A stretch of DNA of 64,000 bases. It comes from Dokdonella koreensis DS-123 (GTDB taxonomy: Bacteria; Pseudomonadota; Gammaproteobacteria; Xanthomonadales; Rhodanobacteraceae). Within the stretch, counting starts at the first letter, position 1. Every line of letters starts with the position of its first letter. The stretch covers positions 3,142,686 to 3,206,685 of the forward strand of contig NZ_CP015249.1 of the NCBI RefSeq assembly GCF_001632775.1, written 5' to 3'. The notes under the pieces were generated by a model, which saw only the letters and a program-made list of their open reading frames with translations, ran no database searches and was not told where the DNA came from. Both the position numbers and the translations under genes were made by a program. Of the stretch, positions 53,612 to 61,419 are shown piece by piece.

Positions 53612-54880
53612 TCAGAGAGACTGGGCTACATCACCTGAGGCGGGGCTGGCAACGGCGGTGGCTTGCGCCGGCGACGCCGAGGCATCTGTGGCGGCCGGTC
53701 GCAGAATCTTGGGAACGGTGGGTAAGCCGGTACGTTGAAGATAGCTGGTGTATTTTTCCTGCAAGCGCGTCGAGAACGGAGGCAGCAAACGCCCCTTGCG
53801 ATGCGGCTTCCACTCCTCCCAGCCCCCCACCTGCAGCTCCTTAAATTCAAAGCAATATGCATCGCCGTCGAACATTGCGAAGACTGTGTACTGCGGGTCA
53901 CGATCCATGATTTGGCCGTACTTACCGATAGTTATTCTCGAATCTGCGATCTTTTTGCCCCGAAGCAGATACAGATTCGGCGCAACACCATTCTTGCGAA
54001 TGACCACATCGCACTCAGGTCGCACGTTAATGTAGAGCCCATTGTCGTCAGGACGCCTGAAGAAGTCTCCGGGCGCAATACTGTTGGCATGCAGCCGCTT
54101 CTCCTCAAGCACGCGCTCGCCTTCCAGCACGCGCTTAAGAATCTTTTCATAGCCGGAAGGATCGGCAGTGTGCTTGGCCTCGATTTCGGACACGAAGGAA
54201 TCCAGGTCAAGCTTGAGCGTGTCCATCCGCGATGCGACCAGCCGAGTGATTAGGCGTCCAAGATCGTCAGCAGCAGACGGACCATCGTCGGTATAGGTTT
54301 CCCACAGCATTACTGGCCAATGGGGACTGCGATCGTGCAAGTCGATGAACAGCTCATTGAGCGCCCGGATACTTTCCCGCTCCCACGTCTTGAGCGTAAG
54401 CACCGAGGGTACGTTTTTCGCCCACTCGTTCAGGACGTGATACACCTTCGCACCGACATCACGTTTGTTCTTAAGCAGGAGCCGCCCGCTGGCGAGGTAC
54501 CCGCCCATGTCATCGTGCCGTTTGAGATGCCCCTCAACGGTTTCCAGGTCCTCGTTGGTGAAGATTACGACCGGAGTGTGCCGATATGTGCCGAGCCGAC
54601 GTATGAAGTCGACATTGGCCTCGTAAAACTGCTCTCGAAGCGATTCGTTCAGCGGAGTTTCGGAAGGGAAGAGGTGCCAGTCCATGATGACGAAGGCGAC
54701 ACCCGTGTAATTCTCCAGATCAGCACGTAAGGGCGGCAGAGTCGTATGGATGATCGGATGCCCCCCTGCGGCACGAATCGCCGCAATAATTTCGGTGATC
54801 TGTTCGTCGCTACCGTCCTCGGCCTGGTCGTCAATGACGACCGCAACTCCCTTGAACAGCCCTTGATCGATCTCGCTCAT
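53612..54880 (-). CDS. Receiver-domain protein with unknown C-terminal domain (component C of the methylase-kinase locus)
   Basis: A 422-residue protein. Residues 8-140 form a CheY-like receiver: acidic pair Asp17-Asp18 (VAVVIDDQ), phospho-acceptor Asp67 (AFVIMDWHLF), threonine strand TPVVIFTNED and a lysine helix (RLLLKNKRD). The remaining ~280 residues contain no DNA-binding domain I can see. There is a helical middle (about 150-270) and a beta-rich part (about 275-360, ECDVVIRKNGVAPNLYLLRG), then a Pro/Ala-rich tail. Its start overlaps the stop of the double-ATPase gene by ATGA, so it is the last gene of the three-gene operon and the likely phospho-acceptor for it. Confidence 0.75.
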   Translation of the reverse strand: MSEIDQGLFKGVAVVIDDQAEDGSDEQITEIIAAIRAAGGHPIIHTTLPPLRADLENYTGVAFVIMDWHLFPSETPLNESLREQFYEANVDFIRRLGTYRHTPVVIFTNEDLETVEGHLKRHDDMGGYLASGRLLLKNKRDVGAKVYHVLNEWAKNVPSVLTLKTWERESIRALNELFIDLHDRSPHWPVMLWETYTDDGPSAADDLGRLITRLVASRMDTLKLDLDSFVSEIEAKHTADPSGYEKILKRVLEGERVLEEKRLHANSIAPGDFFRRPDDNGLYINVRPECDVVIRKNGVAPNLYLLRGKKIADSRITIGKYGQIMDRDPQYTVFAMFDGDAYCFEFKELQVGGWEEWKPHRKGRLLPPFSTRLQEKYTSYLQRTGLPTVPKILRPAATDASASPAQATAVASPASGDVAQSL

Positions 54881-57108
54881 TCTCCATCCCCCTTGACGAA
54901 CGACACCACAAAATTCGCGCCGGGCAAAAGGCGCTCGGATTTGTCGGCGACCTCAATCCCGTAGTCATGGCGGTCGAGCAGCTGCCGCGCTATGTACAAG
55001 CCCAAGCCACGACCTTCTTCCGCCTTACCTGAATAGAACGCATCGAAAATGTAAGGCACGTCATCGGCACGAATGCCAGGCCCGTTGTCGGCGAAGAACA
55101 GCAGCCCTCGGTCGCCGTCTAATAAGATCTCAATCTTGCGCGGCTCAGGAATACCCTTAAGCCAATAGAGCGCGTTGTCGAATAGGTTGAGGAGCACCTG
55201 AAGCAATACCGCATCGGTTGTCTTGGCGACCAGTGGACTGCCGGCCTGCTCGATGGTCACCTCGATGCTGGCTTTATCTAGCAGCGCGCCGAACAAGCGC
55301 TCGACCTTCTGGACCAGTTCGAAGACAACAATGTCCTTGCGCCGTTGCTTGGTGCTCTTGAACAGCAATTGCATGTCCTTGAGCTGGTCTGCGATGAAGG
55401 CCAGGCTTCCGCGGATCGACAGCAATTCACGCTTCAATGCCTCCGGGTCGATCGCGCCGCCGCGTTGCGCCTGGGCGATGAGTGCGTCGGTCGCGGACAT
55501 CGCAGTTCGCATGGCCAAGGTCAGGTCATGCGTGGCGGATTCCACTGACAAGCCGACGCCTGCCAAGTGCTCGGTCGTCTCGGCTCGATGGACGAGGTAG
55601 CGTCGTTCCCGTTTGTACTGACGAGCCGCCGTGTCCAGCTTCTCGCGAACTTCCGTCGGTGTACCTGCCTGCTTGGCCGCTTCGGCGGCTTCGTCCAGCG
55701 AGGCTTGCACCGCGTTCTCCTTGAACACGACGACATCTTCGCTGCGCTGGTGCTTGATCTTGTACTTGGCGTACGGGTCCTTGCGTACCCACGCCAGAAA
55801 TATCTGCAGGAGGGCCCGGAAATCAGCGGTGGGATCGCCAGTATCCACCAAGCCTTCGCGGCTGGTCTTGTCGCGCAGGTCCGGGTTGCCGGCCTGCGTG
55901 ATGTTCACATGGCCGACAACCTGGTCGTTGCTCAGGAATTCACTGGCCTTGACGGTACCACGCCGAACATCAATCAACAGCCAGTCGTCATCCGGGTCGC
56001 CGTAGGGATATACGCGGATGCCATCTCGATAAAGATAGATGCGGTGCTGCCGGAGCAGCTCTTTGTCGTCGTTGTCCAACCGATACTTTGTGCCAGCGTC
56101 GGCACCAAAATCGAAGACATAGAATTCGAATCGGAATGGGCCACATTGCGTCCGTCGGTCGAGTGACGTACCAAAGTTATCGCGGAAAATCCGCATGCCT
56201 GTCAGTACCGGATCGGTCAGCGCTATTTGCTGCGGCCGTCCGTCAACGGTGAACTTAAAGCTCTCCGTGACCGCATCGAAGCGTCCTTCTATATGGAATA
56301 CGGCGCGGCTCTTCAGCAGATTCGCCAAATCCTGCTGGCGCACGTCAGCGAACGGTTCGTAGGTACCGTTACGATAGATGACAATCTCGAAAGGGTCTTC
56401 CGGTTCGTCATCCTCGCCGCCAAGGTTGAAGATCGACTGCAAGCGCATCAGATCCAGATATACCTCGTCCACCTTCTTCTTGGACCACGTGCTAGTGAGA
56501 TGACTGATCTCGATGCGTGTGCCGTGGCGAGGCCGACGCATCGACTTCACACCCAGCTCCATGACTTGCGTGCTGATCTGCTGCGCTGGCTCGACCTCGC
56601 GCAGCGACAGACGCACGTCGTCCAGGAACAAGGCGTTCTTATTTTCGTCGATAAAATCCGTGTTGTATCCAGAAACGTCGAGGATCAGTACCTGCTCAGC
56701 GCTGGCGCGACTGGCCCTCGTGGTAAGCGTGATCGTGCGTCCGAGCTTGAGCAGAGCGAATCGGCCGATCCCTTTTTCGCCCTGGATCACGCGCCCCTTC
56801 TTCGTGATGCCGCGCTGGGCATGCTTGTCCTGCAGCTTGATAGGTGTAGCCGGGTTGGCCCAATGGTTCTCGATGATGTCTGGCGTCATTCCAACGCCGT
56901 CGTCTTCGATCACGATCCTGGAGTCGGCGTTGCCGCGGAAGGTGGAGTCGAATCCGTCGAAACTGACCTTCACCCAACTGGCGTCGGCGTCATAAGCATT
57001 CTTGATCAGCTCCACCAGCGCCACACGCTCATTCTTGATCAGCTGGTCACCCAGCATCGTCAGCAGCCGAGCGTAAGGGCGGAACTTCAGGGATTTGGCT
57101 CGGCTCAT
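54877..57108 (-). CDS. Double GHKL ATPase: Hsp90/MORC-like N-terminus with histidine-kinase C-terminus
   Basis: A 743-residue soluble protein. The N-terminal module (residues ~5-150) is an Hsp90/MORC-type GHKL ATPase: ALVELIKNAYDADA (N-box), VIEDDGVGMTPDII (G1) and GEKGIGRFALLKLG (G2). A middle region (~160-430) follows, probably the S5-like transducer. From ~470 comes a helical kinase part with a candidate phospho-histidine His527 (VESATHDLTLAM), then a classical HATPase: LLNLFDNALYWL, FADNGPGIRADDV, GRGLGLYIARQLL. It is coupled by ATGA overlaps to the methyltransferase upstream and the receiver gene downstream. Related MORC-like ATPases occur beside restriction-modification genes; a sensor of invading or unmodified DNA is an inference. 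Confidence 0.82.
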   Translation of the reverse strand: MSRAKSLKFRPYARLLTMLGDQLIKNERVALVELIKNAYDADASWVKVSFDGFDSTFRGNADSRIVIEDDGVGMTPDIIENHWANPATPIKLQDKHAQRGITKKGRVIQGEKGIGRFALLKLGRTITLTTRASRASAEQVLILDVSGYNTDFIDENKNALFLDDVRLSLREVEPAQQISTQVMELGVKSMRRPRHGTRIEISHLTSTWSKKKVDEVYLDLMRLQSIFNLGGEDDEPEDPFEIVIYRNGTYEPFADVRQQDLANLLKSRAVFHIEGRFDAVTESFKFTVDGRPQQIALTDPVLTGMRIFRDNFGTSLDRRTQCGPFRFEFYVFDFGADAGTKYRLDNDDKELLRQHRIYLYRDGIRVYPYGDPDDDWLLIDVRRGTVKASEFLSNDQVVGHVNITQAGNPDLRDKTSREGLVDTGDPTADFRALLQIFLAWVRKDPYAKYKIKHQRSEDVVVFKENAVQASLDEAAEAAKQAGTPTEVREKLDTAARQYKRERRYLVHRAETTEHLAGVGLSVESATHDLTLAMRTAMSATDALIAQAQRGGAIDPEALKRELLSIRGSLAFIADQLKDMQLLFKSTKQRRKDIVVFELVQKVERLFGALLDKASIEVTIEQAGSPLVAKTTDAVLLQVLLNLFDNALYWLKGIPEPRKIEILLDGDRGLLFFADNGPGIRADDVPYIFDAFYSGKAEEGRGLGLYIARQLLDRHDYGIEVADKSERLLPGANFVVSFVKGDGE

Positions 57109-58442
57109 ATATGGGCAATTAGAACGAATTCTTCAGCATACAGTGGACGCGGAGTACGCGATCGGGTGTAGCGCCCCACCCCATCACGATAGGGCGTTGC
57201 GCATTTGTTGGAGATGCGCCGGCGCGCAGCGCGCACGGAGCGGAAGCCCGCCTGCAACAAGGCCTCAGTCAAATGCGCAGCGTTATCGATCTCGACGCCG
57301 CGATAGTAGGTATTGCCGATCACGAACATCGCCATGCCTTTCGTCGAAAGGAACTCGAGACACCGCTCGGCCACACGCTGCATGTCCAGGAAGTAGTTGG
57401 CGACCGCCTCGGCGGCAGCCGAATCCTGGGAATACAGCGTGAATACGATCTGCCGGCCGATGTGGTTGAGCGCGGCATGGCCGCGCCTGAAGTTCAGCGC
57501 ATGCTGGCTGCTGCCGATCGACCCAATGCGCAGCTCGCGGTAGTCTTGCGCGTAACCCAGCCACAACGACGAGAGCTGGTGCAGGTCCGCGTATTCATAG
57601 GAGGTGACGTACGGCGGGCTGGTCACGATCAGGTCCACTGGCTGCGCGGGGGCCGTCACGGTGAGTACGTTGGCGTGCCAAATGTCCGGCATAGGGCCCG
57701 GGGCAGCGGCGTCGCCGGCTTCGTCGAAGGCCTGCGCCATCAACTCGACCTGTTCCAGGAAGGCTTTGCGTACATCCTGCGGCATCTTGTCCGGATCGAG
57801 CGCAGGCTTGATGGCGCGCTGCTGCCAGCGCGAGCAGCTCTTCAGAATCGCCGAGAACGCGCAATAGAAGACTGGCCGGTACTTGGACCGCGCAGGCACC
57901 TCCGCTTTGATCGCGTTACGCAGGCGCGCCAAGTCCTCGAACGATTTGGGTGCAAACCAGCGGCGGAGGCGCCGGGCAGCCGGTTCGGTCAATCCGTGCC
58001 GGCGAGACGCGGTACGCATGGCCTGGACAATGGCGTCGCTGCGCTTACGCACTGCCGTCCCTGAGCAAGGGGTGCTTTTGGTGCGCGCGATCAGCGTCGC
58101 TACCGGATTGACATCGCAGCCCCAGAACGCAAGCCCGGCACGCCGTGCTTCATGGGCCACGGTGCCGCAGCCGCAGAACACGTCCCCTACGCGCTTGATA
58201 CGCATACCTTGGGCTGCGCCGTAGGCCAAGGCACGCCCGGTTAGGAAGGCCGGAAACTTCGCGGGATAGGCATGGATACGGTGCAGCCTGGGCTCGGGCG
58301 TGTCGGCCTGATCCCAATGGCCGGACAAGGGCGCGTCAACAAGCCGGCGCGCGCGCACCTGTGCTGGCGATGTCACCTCCACGAACTGCATCGCCCCCCC
58401 AATCCGCTCCATCCAGTCACGGTGCAGCAGTGGCATATTCAT
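57105..58442 (-). CDS. DNA methyltransferase A (SPPY-type, N4-cytosine/N6-adenine)
   Basis: A 445-residue methylase from ATG 58442 (58436 and 58451 are alternatives). RIHAYPAKFPAFL (about 55-67) is motif-X-like, GDVFCGCGTVAHEA (87-99) is SAM motif I with GCDVNP following, and TSPPYVTSYEY (274-284) is catalytic motif IV; SPPY indicates N4-cytosine or N6-adenine exocyclic methylation. Motif order X-I-IV resembles small gamma/TRM11-like methylases. The architecture is close to the second methylase at 58773, including SLWLGY after motif IV. It is the first gene of the leftward operon and overlaps the ATPase gene by 4 bp. Confidence 0.85.
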   Translation of the reverse strand: MNMPLLHRDWMERIGGAMQFVEVTSPAQVRARRLVDAPLSGHWDQADTPEPRLHRIHAYPAKFPAFLTGRALAYGAAQGMRIKRVGDVFCGCGTVAHEARRAGLAFWGCDVNPVATLIARTKSTPCSGTAVRKRSDAIVQAMRTASRRHGLTEPAARRLRRWFAPKSFEDLARLRNAIKAEVPARSKYRPVFYCAFSAILKSCSRWQQRAIKPALDPDKMPQDVRKAFLEQVELMAQAFDEAGDAAAPGPMPDIWHANVLTVTAPAQPVDLIVTSPPYVTSYEYADLHQLSSLWLGYAQDYRELRIGSIGSSQHALNFRRGHAALNHIGRQIVFTLYSQDSAAAEAVANYFLDMQRVAERCLEFLSTKGMAMFVIGNTYYRGVEIDNAAHLTEALLQAGFRSVRAARRRISNKCATPYRDGVGRYTRSRTPRPLYAEEFVLIAHI

Positions 58443-58449
58443 AATATGC
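58433..58449. promoter_or_regulatory. Inverted repeat at the divergence point, probable operator
   Basis: GCATATT-CAT-AATATGC, perfect 7-bp arms with a 3-bp centre, covers the start codon region of methyltransferase A and lies immediately before the XRE gene. A related TTCAT-TGT-ATGAA sits inside the XRE gene (58628-58640). This matches how C-protein-like regulators control restriction-modification genes. Confidence 0.6.
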
Positions 58450-58776
58450 ATGCCACCATGGCGTCCTATGAAGCCTACATCCTCGCCTGATCCGGCACAA
58501 CTTGTCTTGCGCGCTCGCACAGCTTTAGGGTTATCGCAGCGCGATTTCGGGGCGCGGGTGAGCAAAAGTCAGGGTCTCGTCAGCAAGTACGAGAGCGGCC
58601 GGGTCGCGCCTCCCGCGCATATCGTGATTCATTGTATGAATATATTGGGCGAGAGCGTTCTCCCGCAGCCTAGTGCAATCCAGGGCTGGGACGCTGTGCA
58701 CACCGCATTAGCTCAACTCCAGCGGGCGCTGGCATCTGTGACCCCGACTTCGCGCCGATCTCAGCGCACGATATGA
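58450..58776 (+). CDS. XRE-family regulator (C-protein-like)
   Basis: A 108-residue HTH protein (ATG 58450; ATG 58468 gives MKPTSSPDP and is equally plausible). The XRE fold is LVLRARTALGLSQRDFGARVSKSQGLVSKYESGRVAPP (about 18-55), followed by a helical tail. Its stop overlaps the start of methyltransferase B (ATGA). Position and size resemble controller proteins of restriction-modification systems, which time methylase and effector expression. The inverted repeat directly upstream is its probable site. Confidence 0.85.
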   Translation: MPPWRPMKPTSSPDPAQLVLRARTALGLSQRDFGARVSKSQGLVSKYESGRVAPPAHIVIHCMNILGESVLPQPSAIQGWDAVHTALAQLQRALASVTPTSRRSQRTI

Positions 58777-60014
58777 CACCCTCCTACGCTGACCGCGGCC
58801 CCACCGCCCCTGCCGAGCCTGTCCGTATGCAAATCCGCACCATACATCCCTTTCCGGCACGCATGGCCCCGGAGTTGGCGCTATCTTCCCTGGCGGATCT
58901 ACCAGCAGACAGCCTCGTACTAGACCCGATGGCAGGGTCGGGTACCGTCCTGCGCCAAGCCCTGGCTTTGGGCCATCGTGCGATCGGCTTCGACATGGAC
59001 CCCTTGGCCGTGCTGATGAGCCGGGTGTGGACCGCACCGGTCGACGAGGCCGTCCTCGATCGTGAAGTGCAGGGACTGATGGATGGGGCCACCGTCGTGG
59101 ACCTACGCTCCCAGACGCTGCACTGGCACGACGAGGAGACACGTGCCTTCGTGCGCTACTGGTTCGACGGACCGCAGCGCCGGGCGCTGACGCGCCTAGC
59201 CTATGTCCTGGATGAGCTGCGGTGCGCCCGCCTGTCTGGGCGGCGCCGGGCCGCGCTGGATGTGATGTCCATCGCCCTAAGTCGACTGATCGTGACCAAG
59301 GAGCAAGGGGCTTCGCTAGCCCGCGACACCTCGCATAGTCGACCACATCGTGTGGCCGAGACCTCGGACTATGATGTCAATGCGAACTTCCTGCGCTCGG
59401 TGCAGCAACTCAAGCGTCGTCTGCTTGAGAACCGTCCTCCACAGGCCGCTCGTATCGAGATTGGTGATGCGCGCGCGTTGACGCTCGAGGCACGCAGCGT
59501 CGATGCCATCCTGACCTCACCACCCTATCTGAACGCCATCGACTATATGCGCGGACACCGGATGTCGCTGGTGTGGCTCGGGTATCGCCTCGAAGAGTTG
59601 CGCACGATCCGATCGACAACGATTGGTGCCGAACGAGCTGCCGATGCGGTCGCGGATCGCGCCATACATGACGTGGCCACAGCCATGTGCGATGTCAAGA
59701 CCCTGACCCCGCGCCAGCACCACATGGTCGAGCGATACGCCGGCGATCTGGTGCGTATGCTCACCCAGGTCGAGCGGGTACTGAAGACCTCCGGACAGGC
59801 CACGTTCGTGGTGGGCAACTCGTGCCTCAAGGAGGTCTTCATCCGCAACTCCGAAGGCGTAGCGAAGGCCGCCGAACTGGCGGGCCTGACTCTGGCGCAG
59901 TTGCGCGAACGAGAACTGCCGACCGGAAGCCGCTACCTGCCCATGACTGCACACGGTGCCTTGTCCAAGCGAATGCGCACCGAAACCGTGATGACGTTCA
60001 AACTCAACGCTTAG
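58773..60014 (+). CDS. DNA methyltransferase B (SPPY-type)
   Basis: A 413-residue methylase. IRTIHPFPARMAPELA (21-36) is motif-X-like, LVLDPMAGSGTVLRQAL (48-64) is motif I, FDMDP follows, and ILTSPPYLNAIDYMRGHRM (246-264) is motif IV, again followed by SLVWLGYRLEELR. It therefore belongs to the same subfamily as methyltransferase A but is clearly diverged, so the pair may modify the two strands of an asymmetric site. Both match a DP-x-GSGT/SPPY N6A or N4C enzyme. It is co-translated with the XRE regulator and ends the rightward operon, ~60 bp before the island's right-end repeats. Confidence 0.87.
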   Translation: MTPSYADRGPTAPAEPVRMQIRTIHPFPARMAPELALSSLADLPADSLVLDPMAGSGTVLRQALALGHRAIGFDMDPLAVLMSRVWTAPVDEAVLDREVQGLMDGATVVDLRSQTLHWHDEETRAFVRYWFDGPQRRALTRLAYVLDELRCARLSGRRRAALDVMSIALSRLIVTKEQGASLARDTSHSRPHRVAETSDYDVNANFLRSVQQLKRRLLENRPPQAARIEIGDARALTLEARSVDAILTSPPYLNAIDYMRGHRMSLVWLGYRLEELRTIRSTTIGAERAADAVADRAIHDVATAMCDVKTLTPRQHHMVERYAGDLVRMLTQVERVLKTSGQATFVVGNSCLKEVFIRNSEGVAKAAELAGLTLAQLRERELPTGSRYLPMTAHGALSKRMRTETVMTFKLNA

Positions 60015-60076
60015 CCGTGGCGAGCCATCCTCACTAAGACAACAGCACGCGCTAACCAATAGTGGTGCGCAATTAA

Positions 60077-60095
60077 TGCACACATACTGCACACG
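60077..60095. repeat. 19-bp end repeat, right copy
   Basis: TGCACACATACTGCACACG differs at two adjacent positions from 45123-45141 and has the same orientation. Candidate recombinase/accessory binding site. It lies 42 bp from attR. Confidence 0.65.
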
Positions 60096-60136
60096 CCCCT
60101 TTTCAAGCAACTGAAACTCAAGGACTTTCCGCCCGT

Positions 60137-60201
60137 TCCATCATGGGCGCGACCGAAAGAATTTTTTCTTTGTAACTCAATTTTTTATCTCTAATGATCA
60201 G
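60137..60201. repeat. attR-like direct repeat with displaced dusA start
   Basis: It aligns without gaps to 44984-45048. Read on the minus strand, it encodes IIRDKKLSYKEKILSVAPMM followed by Glu, then loses DusA similarity and reaches a stop six codons later. It is therefore the former 5' end of dusA, separated from the gene by the island. Its AT-richness suggests that this earlier start was itself supplied by an integrated element. Confidence 0.7.
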
Positions 60202-60414
60202 CGACACGACCGGTCCCGGAAGCACGCGCGTGCCGCGGGATTTCGGCCAGTTTCAAACGGCTGCGACGGCTCAGTGCAGGCAGCAGCGACGTCACGATGA
60301 GCACTATAACGATTGGCGTGGACTTGGCTATGGACGTCTCCGCCGTGGCCGATACCATGACCGGGTAGACGCCGTAGCGCGTGAATCCCCCCATCCGTTG
60401 AAAGGAAAGGATAC

Positions 60415-61389
60415 GTGCCCTCCCGCCCCGCGCCGATCTCCGCGACGAAGCAGGCGCTCGACACCGAGCCGCAGTACATCGATGCGCCGCTATCGGTCGC
60501 CGCCGCCTTCCTCGTCCTGGCGATCAAGGACGACGACGCGTCCCTGGCGACCGCACGTTCGGTGCTGGGCAGCACGGACGACCTGATCAAGAGCATCACC
60601 GTCCGCGACATCAGCCACACGTTCACCTGCAACGTCGGTATCGCTCACCGTGTCTGGCATCCACTGACCGGCCGGCCCTTGCCCAAGGAGCTGAGGCCGT
60701 TCAAGGAAATCAAAGGCGCCAAGCACACCGCCGTGTCCACGCCCGGCGACCTGCTCTACCACATCCGCGCCCCGTCCATGGACCTGGTCGTCGAGTTCGA
60801 GAAGATCCTTCTGGAGGCCTTCGGCGACGCGGCCGTTCCACTGGATGACGTAGCCGGCTTTCGCTACTTCGACGGCCGCGACCTGCTCGAGTTCGTCGAT
60901 GGCACCGCGAACCCGGACGGGCTGGCGCTGCCTGCGGCTACGATCGTCGGCGAGGAGGACCCGGACTACGCCGGTGGCAGCTACGTGGTGATTCAGAAGT
61001 ATCTGCACGACCTGGCGGCGTGGCGTGCTCTGAAGGTGGAGACGCAGGAGCAGATCATCGGACGCACGAAACATGGCAACACCGAACTGCCCGATGCACC
61101 GGCGCCCGATCAGAAATCCCACAAGACACTGTGCACGATCACCGACGCGCAGGGCGAGCACGACATCCTGCGCGACAACATGCCTTTCGCCACCCCGGGT
61201 CGCGGCGAGTACGGCACCTATTTCATCGGCTACTCGCGATACCTGTGGGTGATCGAGAAGATGCTCGAACACATGTTCATCGGCGATCCGCCGCCCCTGC
61301 ACGACCGCGTCCTGGATTTCTCGAAAGCCATGACCGGTGTCGTGTTCTTCGCGCCCGCACGCCCGCTTCTCGCGGACCTGGGCGACTGA
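60415..61389 (+). CDS. DyP-type heme peroxidase
   Basis: A 324-residue cytoplasmic (no signal peptide) peroxidase of the YfeX/class B type. Visible residues: DGRDLLEFVDGTANPDG with the catalytic Asp of GxxDG, IGRTKHGNTELPD with the proximal heme His, and DNMPFATPGRGEYGTYFIGYSR with the distal Arg. A strong AAAGGAAAGG ribosome site lies 5 bp before the GTG. DyP enzymes oxidise dyes or porphyrinogens with hydrogen peroxide. First host gene to the right of the island. Confidence 0.92.
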   Translation: MPSRPAPISATKQALDTEPQYIDAPLSVAAAFLVLAIKDDDASLATARSVLGSTDDLIKSITVRDISHTFTCNVGIAHRVWHPLTGRPLPKELRPFKEIKGAKHTAVSTPGDLLYHIRAPSMDLVVEFEKILLEAFGDAAVPLDDVAGFRYFDGRDLLEFVDGTANPDGLALPAATIVGEEDPDYAGGSYVVIQKYLHDLAAWRALKVETQEQIIGRTKHGNTELPDAPAPDQKSHKTLCTITDAQGEHDILRDNMPFATPGRGEYGTYFIGYSRYLWVIEKMLEHMFIGDPPPLHDRVLDFSKAMTGVVFFAPARPLLADLGD

Positions 61390-61397
61390 ACGCGACC

Positions 61398-61419
61398 GGC
61401 GCCGGCGCATGCCGGCGCC
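61398..61419 (+). terminator. Hairpin after DyP gene
   Basis: GGCGCCGGC-GCAT-GCCGGCGCC, a perfect 9-bp stem, 8 bp past the stop. No T-run. Confidence 0.55.

Larger units (their letters stand above)
44984..60201. mobile_element. Integrative genomic island inserted at the 5' end of dusA (~15.2 kb)
   Basis: A tyrosine integrase gene lies head-to-head with dusA at the left end. Aligned without gaps, 64 bp starting at 44984 and at 60137 share about 47 identical positions, including TCCATCAT, TTGTAA and TTTATCTC blocks. Just inside, a 19-bp sequence recurs with two mismatches (45123-45141 and 60077-60095). The content is accessory: toxin-antitoxin, ICE scars, IS3, RelA/SpoT-like gene, methyltransferase-kinase locus. 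dusA is an established integration target of a distinct integrase family. The exact crossover base cannot be fixed. Confidence 0.88.
60015..60414. other. Right island end and DyP leader region
   Basis: It contains the 19-bp end repeat (60077-60095) and the attR-like repeat (60137-60201) with an AAAGAA-TTTT-TTCTTT inverted repeat (60156-60171). On the minus strand, codons equivalent to an N-terminal DusA stretch ending KILSVAPMM are readable and then run out of frame. Beyond 60202 composition returns to host type. TTGTAA (60170) with TAATGA 16 bp later could be a promoter reading out of the island. Confidence 0.55.

Noticed and set aside
60191-60394. 67-codon minus-strand frame at the right island edge
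   Set aside because: It ends inside attR in a different frame from the displaced dusA codons; hydrophobic stretch is short and start context poor.
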